Notes: a model not told the origin generated them from the letters alone. A DNA stretch of 64,000 nt from AC-32 sp963788215 (GCA_963788215.1 CAWBFX010000010.1:868001-932000); one strand, 5' to 3'; positions 33,519 through 42,487 are shown, counted from the stretch's first letter. Numbers and translations are program-made.

Positions 33519-34748
33519 GTGGCCGTACGCGCCCCGCATCTATACGAGACCCTGCGCTGCTTCTGCCTGGCTGCGTTCTCGCTGCTGGGCGCCGACGTCG
33601 AGGCCGGCGACGAGATCCCCTTCGCCTTCGAGGAGCATGCGGGCGGCCTCCACGAGTACCGGCCGCTGCTGCGCTCCTACGTCCAGGCACGCGCGCACCG
33701 GCTCGGCTCGCTGGCGGACGCGCGGATCGCGGTCCAGGAGCTCTCGCGGGAGCCGGCCGCCGGGGTGTACGCGGCCGCGCATGCCGGCAAGGGCCGCGAG
33801 GAGGAGGCGCTCCTGCGCACGATCCTGCTGCCGCTTCTCGCCGACGTGGCCGAGGCGGCCGGGGGGACGGATTGGAAGGACGACGCCTTCGACCGCGCCT
33901 ACGCGGCCTTCGAGGAGACGCTGCTCGGCGAGCATCGCCAGTACGCCGCGATCGCGCCGCTGATCGGTCTCTCGGCGGGCTCCCGGCTCGAGCTTGCGGA
34001 CGGGCTCTGCGTTCGGATCTCGGCAGCCGGGGAGCTCGCGGCGCACTGGCCGGAGGCATCGGGCCTGCTCCCCGCGCACTTCGGCCGCGAGCCCGACCGG
34101 CTGCTCGTGCTGGAGCTCGAGCGGACGCTCGGCCAGGAAGAGGCCCGGCCGGACGCGCCGATGGAGATCGCGGACGCCGTGAGTGCCCTTCGCCTGGCGA
34201 CGGCGGCGCCCGTAGCCGCAGGCCCCGTCCTGTTCGAGCGGCTGGACTGGCGACCTCTTGGCGTCAGTCCCGTGCTGCCGATCGCCGCGACCGCGCCGCC
34301 CGGCGAGCCGACGCGGCTCGATGCCTTTCGCGGGCAGCTCGCGGCCGAACTGCTCGCGCGGCTCGGATCGTCGGAGGAGGACCCGGAGCTCGCGGAGGCC
34401 CTCGACCGCTGGGAGCTCTCGCTCTTCGCGGAGGAGCCGTACCGCTCAGAGCAGCTGCGCGAAGCGCTGACGGCGCTGCTCGGCGGGACCGACGGGCTCT
34501 GGGCGGCGTCCGTGCGAGCGGCGGTGCTGCTCGGCGAGAGCGCGCCCGAGCGCGCGCAGGAGCTCGAGCGGCTGCGCTCGCTCGCGCGCGGCGAAACGGC
34601 GGGAGGCCGAGCCGCCGACGCGGTGCGGAAGGCCTTGGTGGAGGCCCTCACGCACGGCGACCGCGCGGCGCTGGTCGACTCGCTGGACGAGGCGCTTCTC
34701 GGCGTCCGCCCGCGGCCGGCCGGGTACTTCGCGGCGGTGGCCTCCTAG
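33519..34748 (+). CDS. Hypothetical protein, alanine/leucine/glutamate-rich
   Basis: 409 residues, no family recognised. The protein is helical with no signal peptide or membrane segment. The opening APHLYETLRCFCLAAFSLLGADVEAGDEIPFAFEEH and the repeated LARLGSSEEDPELAEALDRW-like helices suggest a multi-helix scaffold. GTG 33519 lies 9 bases after the Nei stop, so the two are probably one operon. It converges with the next gene and overlaps it by 4 bases. Confidence 0.5.
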   Translation: MAVRAPHLYETLRCFCLAAFSLLGADVEAGDEIPFAFEEHAGGLHEYRPLLRSYVQARAHRLGSLADARIAVQELSREPAAGVYAAAHAGKGREEEALLRTILLPLLADVAEAAGGTDWKDDAFDRAYAAFEETLLGEHRQYAAIAPLIGLSAGSRLELADGLCVRISAAGELAAHWPEASGLLPAHFGREPDRLLVLELERTLGQEEARPDAPMEIADAVSALRLATAAPVAAGPVLFERLDWRPLGVSPVLPIAATAPPGEPTRLDAFRGQLAAELLARLGSSEEDPELAEALDRWELSLFAEEPYRSEQLREALTALLGGTDGLWAASVRAAVLLGESAPERAQELERLRSLARGETAGGRAADAVRKALVEALTHGDRAALVDSLDEALLGVRPRPAGYFAAVAS

Positions 34749-35497
34749 AGACCGGTTTCAGCGGCGGCTTCCGGCAGCACCGTGCTCCCGGGGCAACGGG
34801 TCGCCGTGGAGAGGTGTCCGACGAGCACGACGGACGTGTCCGAGCCGTGGCGCACGAACGCGTCGTGGACCCGGAGAGGAAGGCAGAAGTCCTCGCCGCT
34901 CTGCTCGAAGCGGAAGAGGTCGACGAGGTCGTCGGTCTGCACGTCTCGCTCGGTGGAGAGGCCGGGGTCGAGGTCGGCGTGCATCCACGGGAAGTCGCAG
35001 CTCGGATCGTCGCAACCGCGAACGCTCGCCTTCGCGTGCGTGTCGTTGACCAGCCGCAGCGTCACGTCCGTCGTGTCCGAGGAGAAGAAGAACGGAAGGA
35101 CGAAGAACGCCACCAGCGCGGCAGCGCCGAGCACGGTTCCGACCGCGATCGCGACTTTGACGCCGCGCGTGAAGGCGATGCCGGTGTGCTCGGTCGGAGC
35201 CTGGAGGCCGGGGTAAGGGTCCGTCCAGGCCCTGCCTGCGCTGAGCGCCTGCCGGCGCGATTCCTGGCGCAGGTTCTGCTTGATCGCGTAATCGAGGTTG
35301 ACGCGACCGATGCGCGTCCGCTCGTCCGTGGCCTCGACGAGGTCGGTGAGGAGCAGGAGATGCTCGAGCCCGTCGATCTCCTGGCGCTTGACGTAGCCGC
35401 GCCGCGCGCGGTCGAGACGCTTGAGCGCGGCGCGGGCGTCGCTCCGGTCGATCGCCGCTCTCGCCTCGGCGAGCTCTCGGTCCGGGTTCGGCGCCAC
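34745..35497 (-). CDS. Hypothetical single-pass membrane protein
   Basis: 250 residues, no family recognised. Residues 1-90 are helical and charged (RAAIDRSDARAALKRLDRA, TPR-like). One membrane segment, VAIAVGTVLGAAALVAFFVL, lies near 114-136. The C-terminal domain is probably outside and has paired cysteines (VRGCDDPSCDFPW, EDFCLPLRV, ATRCPGS). The layout is a cytosolic helical module joined to an external beta domain. GTG start. Confidence 0.55.
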   Translation of the reverse strand: MAPNPDRELAEARAAIDRSDARAALKRLDRARRGYVKRQEIDGLEHLLLLTDLVEATDERTRIGRVNLDYAIKQNLRQESRRQALSAGRAWTDPYPGLQAPTEHTGIAFTRGVKVAIAVGTVLGAAALVAFFVLPFFFSSDTTDVTLRLVNDTHAKASVRGCDDPSCDFPWMHADLDPGLSTERDVQTDDLVDLFRFEQSGEDFCLPLRVHDAFVRHGSDTSVVLVGHLSTATRCPGSTVLPEAAAETGL

Positions 35498-35559
35498 TTG
35501 TGGAACGAACGTAACGCTTTCGGCACGGTCCGGTCACAGACACGTGCGACTTGGCCCGC

Positions 35560-35565
35560 TAGCGT
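35560..35565 (+). promoter_or_regulatory. -10 box TAGCGT of a leaderless transcript
   Basis: TAGCGT ends 6 bases before ATG 35572. No ribosome site is present. Inferred from position. Confidence 0.45.
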
Positions 35566-35571
35566 CGCGGC

Positions 35572-35817
35572 ATGGACGAAGCCCGGACAGTTCTGCGGCG
35601 GCTGCGGCGCATCGAGGCCCTCGAGCGGGAGGGGGCCCCGGCGCGGTGGCTACTGGCGGAAGTGCGTGCCCTGATCGAGGAAGCTGCGGCCTGGGTCGAG
35701 GCCGAGGGGCCTGGGGCGGACCTGGCCGAGGCGGCGCTCGGCCGGTGCCGCGACTCGCTGGCGAATGGCGCCCGGGGCGGTCGGCTTTCCCCGGAAGAGG
35801 AGGCGGCGATGCGCTGA
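35572..35817 (+). CDS. Small helical protein
   Basis: 81 residues, no family recognised. It is a charged helix-rich protein (RTVLRRLRRIEALEREG, AEVRALIEEAAAWVEAEG) likely to form a coiled coil. ATG 35572 follows a leaderless -10 box. A 97-residue protein at 53403 has a similar character but no clear homology. It stands alone between a divergent gene and the ParA-FtsZ operon. Confidence 0.5.
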   Translation: MDEARTVLRRLRRIEALEREGAPARWLLAEVRALIEEAAAWVEAEGPGADLAEAALGRCRDSLANGARGGRLSPEEEAAMR

Positions 35818-36020
35818 TCCGTCCTCGACAACTCGTAGATTGCGGGAACGCACGGTTCACATCCAGCCAAACCCTCGGGCTCTCGAAATCGGCAGTCCTG
35901 AAATTCCGGGGAAGTTTCCGGAGGGATAGCTAGCATGAGAGCGAAGAAAGGGGCTCGATGGGGCTTGCACGCCTGCTTCCGCGACCGGGAATGCGCACCG
36001 AGACAGCCAAAGAGGCGCCG

Positions 36021-36791
36021 ATGCCGCGCGTGATCTCGTTCGCCAACCAGAAGGGCGGCGTCGCGAAGACGACGACGACCCTGAACCTCGGCGTCGCGTT
36101 CTCGGAGCACGGGCTGAAGGTGCTGCTCGTGGACCTGGACCCGCAGGGGAACCTGACGATGAGCCAGGGCCTGAATCCCGACGCGATCGAGCGCTCGATG
36201 TTCGACGTGCTGGTCCACCGCCTGCCGATCCAGGAGGTCATCCATCACGCCGAGGTCGACCTCGCGGTCTCTTCGATCGATCTCGCCGGCGCGGAGCTCG
36301 CGCTCTCGAGCATGATCGGGCGCGAGCGCGCACTCGAGAAGGCGCTCGCGGAGGTCAAGAGCTCCTACGACTACGTCCTGATCGACACGCCGCCGTCGCT
36401 TGGATTGCTCACGATCAACGCGCTGGTCGCCTCGACGGGCGTGATCGTCCCGGTGCAGTGCGAGTACCTCTCGTTGCGCGGGCTGGTCCAGCTCGAGAAC
36501 ACGCTCTCGATGATCCGGGAGAACCTGAACCCGGTCGTCGAGATCGAGGGGATCCTGCCCACGATGTTCGACAGCCGCACGCTGCACTCGCGCGAGGCGG
36601 TCGAGATCCTGCAGGAGAACTTCGGAGATCTCGTCTTCGACACGAAGATCCGCAAGACCGTTCGCTATGCGGAGGCGCCGGTGAAGGGCACCTCCGTCCT
36701 GAAGTACGACCCGAGCGGGAACGCCGCGGAGGCCTACCGACAGCTTGCGAAGGAGGTGCTCAATGGCGCGAAGGCGCGCGAGCATGCGTGA
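36021..36791 (+). CDS. ParA/Soj-family ATPase paired with ftsZ
   Basis: 256 residues from ATG 36021, with AGAGG 5 bases ahead; ATG 35958 with AAGGGG is an in-frame alternative. The deviant Walker A is NQKGGVAKTTTTLN near 9-18 with its signature lysine, Walker B is YVLIDTPPSLGLLTINAL, and the Soj-type VDLDPQGNLTMSQGLNP is present. Such ATPases form dimers on DNA or membranes and position cargo. No ParB or parS is seen nearby. The gene overlaps ftsZ by 29 bases, so a role in placing the division ring (as PomZ or MipZ do) is a good inference, but chromosome partition is not excluded. Confidence 0.85.
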   Translation: MPRVISFANQKGGVAKTTTTLNLGVAFSEHGLKVLLVDLDPQGNLTMSQGLNPDAIERSMFDVLVHRLPIQEVIHHAEVDLAVSSIDLAGAELALSSMIGRERALEKALAEVKSSYDYVLIDTPPSLGLLTINALVASTGVIVPVQCEYLSLRGLVQLENTLSMIRENLNPVVEIEGILPTMFDSRTLHSREAVEILQENFGDLVFDTKIRKTVRYAEAPVKGTSVLKYDPSGNAAEAYRQLAKEVLNGAKAREHA

Positions 36792-38178
36792 GGGCCCGCT
36801 GGCAGAGCTGTTCCGGGCGACCGAGGCGGCCCAGCGACAGGCCGAGAAGGAAGGCCGAACCGAGGACGAGGCCGTCCCCGAGGCGCCGGTTGTACCGAGC
36901 CCGACCCAGGCGAGCCCAACCCAGGCGAGTCCCGCGGAACCGCCGGAGCAGACCGTCGAGCACGTGCCAGAGTGGGTCGAGGAGGCGACGCCGAAGCCCG
37001 AGCCTGTTCGCCTGCCCGAGCGCAAGCCGGAGCCCGCGCCCGACCCTGAGCCCGCGCTTCCGCCCGTCGCCGCGCGCGCCGAGCCGAAGCCGAAGCGTGA
37101 GCGTCCGAAGCTCGAGCCGCTGCCCGAGCCTCCGCCGCGCCTGCACCGCGTGCCGGAGCCGGGCGCGTACATCGCGGTCATCCGCGTCGTGGGAGTCGGC
37201 GGAGCCGGCCTGAACGCGGTCAACCGGATGATCGACGCCGACATCTCGCAGGTCGAGTTCGTCGCCGTCAACACGGACATCCAGCAGCTTCAGATGAGCG
37301 ACGCGCCGGTGAAGATCCACATCGGCCGCGAGCTGACCGAGGGTCTCGGCTCCGGCGCAGACCCCGACCTCGGGCGCCGCGCCGCCGAGGAGTCCTACGA
37401 CCAGATCAAGCGCGCGCTGCGTGGGTCGGACATGGTCTTCGTCACGGCCGGCGAGGGCGGCGGCACCGGCTCGGGAGCGGCGCCGGTCGTCGCGCGGATC
37501 GCACGCGAGCTCGGGGCCTTGACGGTCGGCATCGTCACCACGCCCTTCAAGTTCGAGGGCACGCGCCGCCAGCGCCAGGCCGGCGACGGCGTCGACACGC
37601 TGCGCTCGAACTGCGACACGGTGATCGTCGTGCCGAACGAAAGGCTGCTCGAGGTGCTCGACCGCGAGACGTCGATGCTCGACGCGTTCCGCATCGCCGA
37701 CGACGTCCTGCGCCAGGGCGTCCAGGGCATCTGCGACCTGATCACGCTCCCCGGCCTGATCAACCTCGACTTCGCCGACGTGCGCACGATCATGAAGGAT
37801 GCCGGCACCGCGCTGATGGGCATCGGCTTCTCCGCGACCGGCGAGAACCGCGCCAGGGAAGCCGCCGAGCGCGCCCTGCGCTCGCCGCTGATCGACACCG
37901 AGATCGCCGGCGCCAAGGGCATCCTGCTCTCGATCGCAGGCGGCGACGACCTTTCGCTCTACGAGGTGAACGAGGCCGCGGAGGTCGTGCGGGAGGCATC
38001 GACCGGCGACACGAACATCATCTTCGGCGCGTCCGTCGACGACCGGCTGACCGGCCAGGTGTGGGTGACGGTCGTGGCGACGGGCTTCGGCGCCCGCGCG
38101 GCTCAGCGGCGAGTGACGCTCAAGGCCGAGGCGGCGGACGAGGAAGCGCTCGAGCCGCCGAGCTTCCTGCAGCCGTAG
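36763..38178 (+). CDS. ftsZ: Cell division GTPase FtsZ with long N-terminal extension
   Basis: 471 residues. AGGAGG exactly 6 bases before ATG 36763 fixes the start inside the parA end. Residues 1-20 are a possible amphipathic helix (REGPLAELFRATEAAQ). Residues 25-133 are a Pro/Glu-rich disordered stretch. The tubulin-like core then runs from about 134: VGVGGAGLNAVNRM, GEGGGTGSGAAPVVA (GTP signature, near 230), and the catalytic T7 loop NLDFADVRTIM near 333. After the core only about 10 residues precede the terminal LEPPSFLQP, which resembles the conserved C-terminal peptide that binds FtsA, SepF or ZipA. FtsZ normally carries its linker at the C-terminus. Confidence 0.95.
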   Translation: MARRRASMREGPLAELFRATEAAQRQAEKEGRTEDEAVPEAPVVPSPTQASPTQASPAEPPEQTVEHVPEWVEEATPKPEPVRLPERKPEPAPDPEPALPPVAARAEPKPKRERPKLEPLPEPPPRLHRVPEPGAYIAVIRVVGVGGAGLNAVNRMIDADISQVEFVAVNTDIQQLQMSDAPVKIHIGRELTEGLGSGADPDLGRRAAEESYDQIKRALRGSDMVFVTAGEGGGTGSGAAPVVARIARELGALTVGIVTTPFKFEGTRRQRQAGDGVDTLRSNCDTVIVVPNERLLEVLDRETSMLDAFRIADDVLRQGVQGICDLITLPGLINLDFADVRTIMKDAGTALMGIGFSATGENRAREAAERALRSPLIDTEIAGAKGILLSIAGGDDLSLYEVNEAAEVVREASTGDTNIIFGASVDDRLTGQVWVTVVATGFGARAAQRRVTLKAEAADEEALEPPSFLQP

Positions 38179-38180
38179 GC

Positions 38181-39800
38181 CTAGTCCACGTCGCAGCTGC
38201 TGGAGCTCGTCCCGACGACCGCGGCGATCGCGCGGCTCGCGTTGACCCGGAACTTCAGCTCCAGCGGCCCAGCGTGGTCGACCGCGACGTTCGTCATGCC
38301 GTCAGGCCGCCGGCTGAGGCAGGCGCCCTCGACGTGCCAGTACGGCGAGTAGCGAACCGCGAGCCGGTAGACACCCGCCGTCACGAGCCGGATACGGACG
38401 CTCGTCGCGCTCATACTGAGCACGGTCGACGGGGCGGGGCCGGTCAGGATCGCGTCCGGCCGCGGAACCGCGAACACCTCGAAGTTCGTGCTCCGAAAGA
38501 CCGCGCGTAGCCCCGATCGCCCGCTGCGCAGCAGCGCGGCCTCGCCCTGGGCGCTGTAGTCGGACGGCGCGCCCGTGAGTACCACGTACCGGACGCCGAG
38601 CCCGCGGAGCCACGAAAGGTAGGCGGGCGACCCGAGGTCGTCGTAGAGCACCTTGTTCTGCGGGAAGTCGTCTTGGCGGAAGCCTCCGCGCGCGAGCGGG
38701 ATCTGCGCCTCGGCCAGGTAGACGGCGGGCCAGTGCCCCACGGTGTCGACTGCCTCGACGCGGTAAGCGGGCGTGAGGTGAGCGTGCAGATACGTGATCG
38801 CGGGCTGCCAGTAGGCCGGGCTGGCCGCAGGGTCGTCGCGTCCCTTGAGGTACTGGAACGCGATCGGCGTCACGTTCCACGAAATGGCCAGTCCCAACGC
38901 AATGAGACAGACGGGCAGCGGCCGCCAGCGCCGCAGCGAGAGCAAGAGCACCGCCACCGGCACCGCGGCGTAGCGAAGCCGCGCCACGTTCTCGCCGACC
39001 GCCGAGGGGATCAGGTAGGCGCCGATGCAGGCGGCGGTGTAGATCAGGAAGAGCCAGAGCAGCGGCTTGGCTCGCTCGACCCGCCAGGTGAGCGCCGCGC
39101 CGAGCACGCAGAAGACGAGGGCAGCGCCGAGCTCCTGGATCGAGAACGGGTAGCGCCCGCCAGGGAAGAGCCGCCAGAGGAAGGCTTCGACGGCCCCGAA
39201 CCCGACGAGGATGACCGCGGGCGCGAGCACCGCCGAGCGCTCCCGCGAGCGGGCGACCCCGGCCCCTGCCAGCAGCAGCGTCAGGAGCAGGAACGCAAGC
39301 GGGCTCGCGGCGAGCGTCAGCGCGACGAGCACCGCGAACTGCCAATGCCGTCTCGCCTGCAGCGTCCAGACCGCCAGCAGCGCGAAGGCCGCCCCGAGCG
39401 CGAACGGGAACGCGGCCGAGAGGACGATCCCCGCCCAGACGACCGCGAACGTGCGGCTCGACCAGCGCGCCACCGGGCCCCACTGCCGTCCCACCACGAA
39501 CGCGAAGGCAAGCGCGGCCGTCGACACGGTCGCGACGGCCAGCAGCCGGATTCCGAGCAGCGCCGCGACCGGGTAGTAGAGGACGCTGTAGGTGACGAAG
39601 CTGTAGCGGCCCGCGTACCAGAAGTTGTTCCAGAGCGTGAAGCCATGCTGGAGGAAGAGCGTGCGCTGGTACGCGTGCTCGGAGAGGTCGGCGCCGGGCG
39701 GCCCGAGCCAGACGAGCAAGCTGGCGGCGGTAGCGGCGACGACGGCCGAGAGCATTGCTTCGCGGGCGAGCGGGCTGGCCTTCGTCAAGCGGATGGACAA
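38181..39800 (-). CDS. Polytopic membrane protein, glycosyltransferase-like (function unknown)
   Basis: 539 residues with about ten membrane segments in the first 330 residues, then a soluble C-terminal domain. The loop GADLSEHAYQRTLFLQHGFTLWNNFWYAGRYSF between the first helices has an acidic residue placed as in GT-C glycosyltransferases. The C-terminal part holds ARGGFRQDDFPQNKVLYDDLG, GVRYVVLTG and a beta domain. It may transfer sugars from a lipid carrier or belong to the PMT-like group without activity. TTG start at 39800. Its stop is 3 bases from the ftsZ stop. Confidence 0.6.
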   Translation of the reverse strand: MSIRLTKASPLAREAMLSAVVAATAASLLVWLGPPGADLSEHAYQRTLFLQHGFTLWNNFWYAGRYSFVTYSVLYYPVAALLGIRLLAVATVSTAALAFAFVVGRQWGPVARWSSRTFAVVWAGIVLSAAFPFALGAAFALLAVWTLQARRHWQFAVLVALTLAASPLAFLLLTLLLAGAGVARSRERSAVLAPAVILVGFGAVEAFLWRLFPGGRYPFSIQELGAALVFCVLGAALTWRVERAKPLLWLFLIYTAACIGAYLIPSAVGENVARLRYAAVPVAVLLLSLRRWRPLPVCLIALGLAISWNVTPIAFQYLKGRDDPAASPAYWQPAITYLHAHLTPAYRVEAVDTVGHWPAVYLAEAQIPLARGGFRQDDFPQNKVLYDDLGSPAYLSWLRGLGVRYVVLTGAPSDYSAQGEAALLRSGRSGLRAVFRSTNFEVFAVPRPDAILTGPAPSTVLSMSATSVRIRLVTAGVYRLAVRYSPYWHVEGACLSRRPDGMTNVAVDHAGPLELKFRVNASRAIAAVVGTSSSSCDVD

Positions 39801-39834
39801 TAGCCGCAGGCCGGAAACGAGGGTGACGCCTCGC

Positions 39835-39840
39835 TACGCT
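39835..39840 (+). promoter_or_regulatory. -10 box TACGCT of a leaderless transcript
   Basis: TACGCT ends 6 bases before ATG 39847 of the gamma-glutamyltransferase gene. This supports that ATG over longer upstream readings. Inferred from position. Confidence 0.5.
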
Positions 39841-39846
39841 TGCGCC

Positions 39847-41400
39847 ATGAAGGGCGCGGTCGCGGCCGGTCATCCGCTGACCGCGGAGGCAGGCGCCGAG
39901 GTGCTGGCCGGCGGCGGGAACGCCGTCGACGCCTGCATCGCGGCCGCCTTCGTCTCCTGGGTCACAGAGAGCACGCTCACCGGCCCGGGCGCGGGCGGGT
40001 TCATGCTCGTCCACCAGGGGCGCGACGGCTCCAGTCGCGTGCTCGACCATTTCGTGACGGTCCCCGGCCTGGGCAGCGACGGTGCCGCTCCGATGGAGAT
40101 GGACTCGGTCGACATCGCCTACGCGCCGGAGTCGACGCAGGTCTTCCGAATCGGCGCAGCCTCGTGTGCCGTCCCGGGCGCGGTCGCGGGCCTCGGCGTC
40201 GCGCACAGGCGCTACGCGACGCTGCCGTGGCGCGACCTGCTCCAGCCCGCGATCCGACACGCACGCTTCGGGGTCGTGATCACGAAGGCGCAGGCGTACC
40301 TGCACGCGATCCTGGACCTGATCCTCCGTCACACGAAGGCGGGAGCCGCCATCTACGGCCCCCGGGGCGAGCGCCTCGTCGCGGGCGACCGGCTCGTCAT
40401 GACCGACCTGGCGGCCACGCTCGAGCTCCTCGCCGAGCGCGGGCCGGACGAGTTCTACCGGGGCGAGCTTGCGCGAGAGATCTCGAGGCACCTGCGCGAG
40501 CACGGCGGCGGGGTGACCGAGCGCGATCTCGCCGACTACCGCGTGATCCAGCGCCGCCCCGCGCGGGCGCCGTTCCTGGGCCACGAGCTCGAGTCGAACC
40601 CTCCGCCGTCGTCGGGCGGCCTCCTGCTCGGCCTCGGCGCGCGGCTGCTCGACCGGGTCGGCGGCGTCGCAGGCCCGCCGGGAAGCGCCGAGGCGATGGC
40701 GCAGATGGTCGAGTTGATGCGCGCCCAGGAAGCGGCGCGCGATGCCTCGTTCGCGGCGGGCATGCGGCGCGGCGGTCTGGCGAAGCGGCTCTTCGACGCG
40801 CGCGCGCTCGAGGCCGCCGCAAAACGGCTGCGGGCGATTCCACCCGAGTCCGTGAGCGGGACAACGCACATCTCCGCCGTGGACGCGCGGGGGAATGCGG
40901 CGTCGCTGACGGCCTCCACGGGCTCCGGGTCCGGCGTCATCGTCCCCGGCACGGGAATCCAGCTGAACAACATGCTCGGCGAGCACGACCTCGCCCCGGT
41001 CGGCCGGTCGCCTAGGCCCGGCGTGCGCTTCGCGAGCGGGATGGCGCCGTCGATCGTGCTGCGCGAAGGCCGGCCGCGGCTCGTCGTCGGGAGTGCCGGC
41101 TCGATGCGGCTGAGGGGCGCGATCTTCCAGATCGTCGTCGATGTCGTCGGCCACGGCCTGGGCGTCGAGGAGGCGATCGCGCGGCCCCGCGTCCACTTCG
41201 ACAACTCGCACGTCCAGTGCGAAGGGGGGAACGACCCGGCCGAGCTCGACCGTCTCGCCGCCTGGGGCTACGACCTCGTCCGCTGGCGCCGCCGCAACCT
41301 CTACTTCGGCGGGGTTGCAGGCGTCGAGTTCCGTGCGGATGGGACCCTCGCCGCCGCGGGAGACCCGCGTCGAGGCGGCCACGGCCTCGTCGTCGAGTGA
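39847..41400 (+). CDS. ggt: Gamma-glutamyltransferase/glutathione hydrolase family protein
   Basis: 517 residues. Members self-cleave before a threonine; here SGTTHISAVDARGNAASLT near 337 supplies that Thr. Other family segments are AEVLAGGGNAVDACIAAAF, TLTGPGAGGFMLVH, GPDEFYRGELAREI, NPPPSSGG and the NNML motif of the small subunit. There is no signal peptide, so it would act in the cytosol, whereas E. coli Ggt is periplasmic. Substrates could be glutathione-like thiols or acylated antibiotics. First gene of a four-gene operon with GTGA, CTGA and ATGA overlaps. Confidence 0.9.
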   Translation: MKGAVAAGHPLTAEAGAEVLAGGGNAVDACIAAAFVSWVTESTLTGPGAGGFMLVHQGRDGSSRVLDHFVTVPGLGSDGAAPMEMDSVDIAYAPESTQVFRIGAASCAVPGAVAGLGVAHRRYATLPWRDLLQPAIRHARFGVVITKAQAYLHAILDLILRHTKAGAAIYGPRGERLVAGDRLVMTDLAATLELLAERGPDEFYRGELAREISRHLREHGGGVTERDLADYRVIQRRPARAPFLGHELESNPPPSSGGLLLGLGARLLDRVGGVAGPPGSAEAMAQMVELMRAQEAARDASFAAGMRRGGLAKRLFDARALEAAAKRLRAIPPESVSGTTHISAVDARGNAASLTASTGSGSGVIVPGTGIQLNNMLGEHDLAPVGRSPRPGVRFASGMAPSIVLREGRPRLVVGSAGSMRLRGAIFQIVVDVVGHGLGVEEAIARPRVHFDNSHVQCEGGNDPAELDRLAAWGYDLVRWRRRNLYFGGVAGVEFRADGTLAAAGDPRRGGHGLVVE

Positions 41401-41906
41401 GTGAAGTGAAGATCAGGCGGGCCGTCGCCTCGGACGCGCCTGCCCTCGTCGAGCTCGCCCGGCAGGTGTCGGCAGAGCCCGAGGGCTGGCTCATCTCGGC
41501 CGGCGAAGCGCGCGGAGCAGGGGACGAGCGCCGCTATCTGCGAGCGATCCGCCGCTCGCCGCACGCGGCGGTGTTCGTGGCGGACGCTCCCGAGGGCATC
41601 GTCGGCCGGTTGTCGGTCGCGCGCGACCCGCATCCGGCAAGCTCGCACGTGGCCGACCTCGGCCTGATGGTCGCGAAGAGCCACCGCCGGCGCGGGATCG
41701 GCCGGGCGCTGATGGAGCAGGCGGTCGCGTGGGCACGCGCGTCGCGCGTGACGAAGCTCGAGCTGCACGTCTTCCCGCACAACGCCGCGGCGATCGAGCT
41801 GTACGAGCGCTTCGGATTCGAGCGCGAGGGCTACCGCCGCGGCCACTACCGCAGCGGCGGCCGGCTCATCGACGCGATCCTGATGGCGTACGAGGTGAAG
41901 CGCTGA
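41397..41906 (+). CDS. GNAT family N-acetyltransferase
   Basis: 169 residues. The acetyl-CoA loop reads KSHRRRGIGRALMEQAV near 97-112, followed by LELHVFPHNAAAIELYERFGF and a final strand. This pattern is like the ribosomal-protein/small-molecule acetyltransferases with a YxxFGFxxEG end. Substrate unknown. GTG 41397 overlaps the ggt stop as GTGA; GTG 41406 is the alternative. Confidence 0.88.
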   Translation: MSEVKIRRAVASDAPALVELARQVSAEPEGWLISAGEARGAGDERRYLRAIRRSPHAAVFVADAPEGIVGRLSVARDPHPASSHVADLGLMVAKSHRRRGIGRALMEQAVAWARASRVTKLELHVFPHNAAAIELYERFGFEREGYRRGHYRSGGRLIDAILMAYEVKR

Positions 41907-42487
41907 GCGGCCTCATCCACCACTACGGCCTCGCCGCGCTCTTCCTGATCGTGATGCTCGAGTCCGGCGGGATCCCGCTGCCCGGCGAGACCGCGCTGAT
42001 CGCGGCCGGGATCTTCGCCTCCCGCGGGGACCTCGACATCGTCGAGGTGATCGCCGTCGCGGCGGCCGCGGCGATCGTCGGCGACAACATCGGCTACTGG
42101 ATCGGCCGCACCGGCGGACGCCGCCTGCTCGAGCGGCTCGGCCCGATCCAGCGCTGGAGCGGGCCTGGCATCGAGTGGGCCGAGGGCTTCTTCGACCGCC
42201 ACGGAGGCAAGACGGTCTTCATCGGGCGCTTCGTTGCCGTTCTGCGCGTGACCGCCGCTTGGCTCGCGGGAATCTCGCACATGACCTGGTGGCGGTTCTT
42301 CGCGTGGAACGCAGCCGGGGGCATCTGCTGGGCGATCCTCGTCGGTCTCGTCGCGTACTACGGCGGCCACGCGGCTGCCGATGCGATCGGGCACTATGGG
42401 CTGTACGGGGCCGGGGCGGTTGCCGCTCTCGTCATCGTCGTCGTCGCCGGCATGCACGTGTGGAGGAAGAGGGTCATGGAGTCATGA
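41903..42487 (+). CDS. DedA family membrane protein, probable CTG start
   Basis: 194 residues with about five membrane segments. DedA hallmarks: LIVMLESGGIPLPGETALIAAG, GDNIGYWIGRTGGRRLLERLG, and FIGRFVAVLRVTAAWLAGISHM with the conserved Arg residues, then FFAWNAAGGICWA. DedA proteins flip or recycle lipid carriers such as undecaprenyl phosphate. No ATG, GTG or TTG precedes the first helix in frame; CTG 41903 overlaps the GNAT stop as CTGA and aligns with the usual family start. The next ATG (41957) would remove half of helix one. Confidence 0.88.
   Translation: MSGLIHHYGLAALFLIVMLESGGIPLPGETALIAAGIFASRGDLDIVEVIAVAAAAAIVGDNIGYWIGRTGGRRLLERLGPIQRWSGPGIEWAEGFFDRHGGKTVFIGRFVAVLRVTAAWLAGISHMTWWRFFAWNAAGGICWAILVGLVAYYGGHAAADAIGHYGLYGAGAVAALVIVVVAGMHVWRKRVMES

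Noticed and set aside
35870..35935. CCGG-GGAA-GT-TTCC-GG imperfect palindrome ahead of the ParA-FtsZ operon as an operator
   Set aside because: The arms match only partly, no second copy was seen, and no promoter hexamers flank it convincingly.
38302..41382. 1026-codon open frame on the minus strand
   Set aside because: It is antisense to gamma-glutamyltransferase and out of frame with the membrane protein at 38181-39800. It has Arg/Ala/Gly bias and no motif. Long open shadows are common at this G+C.
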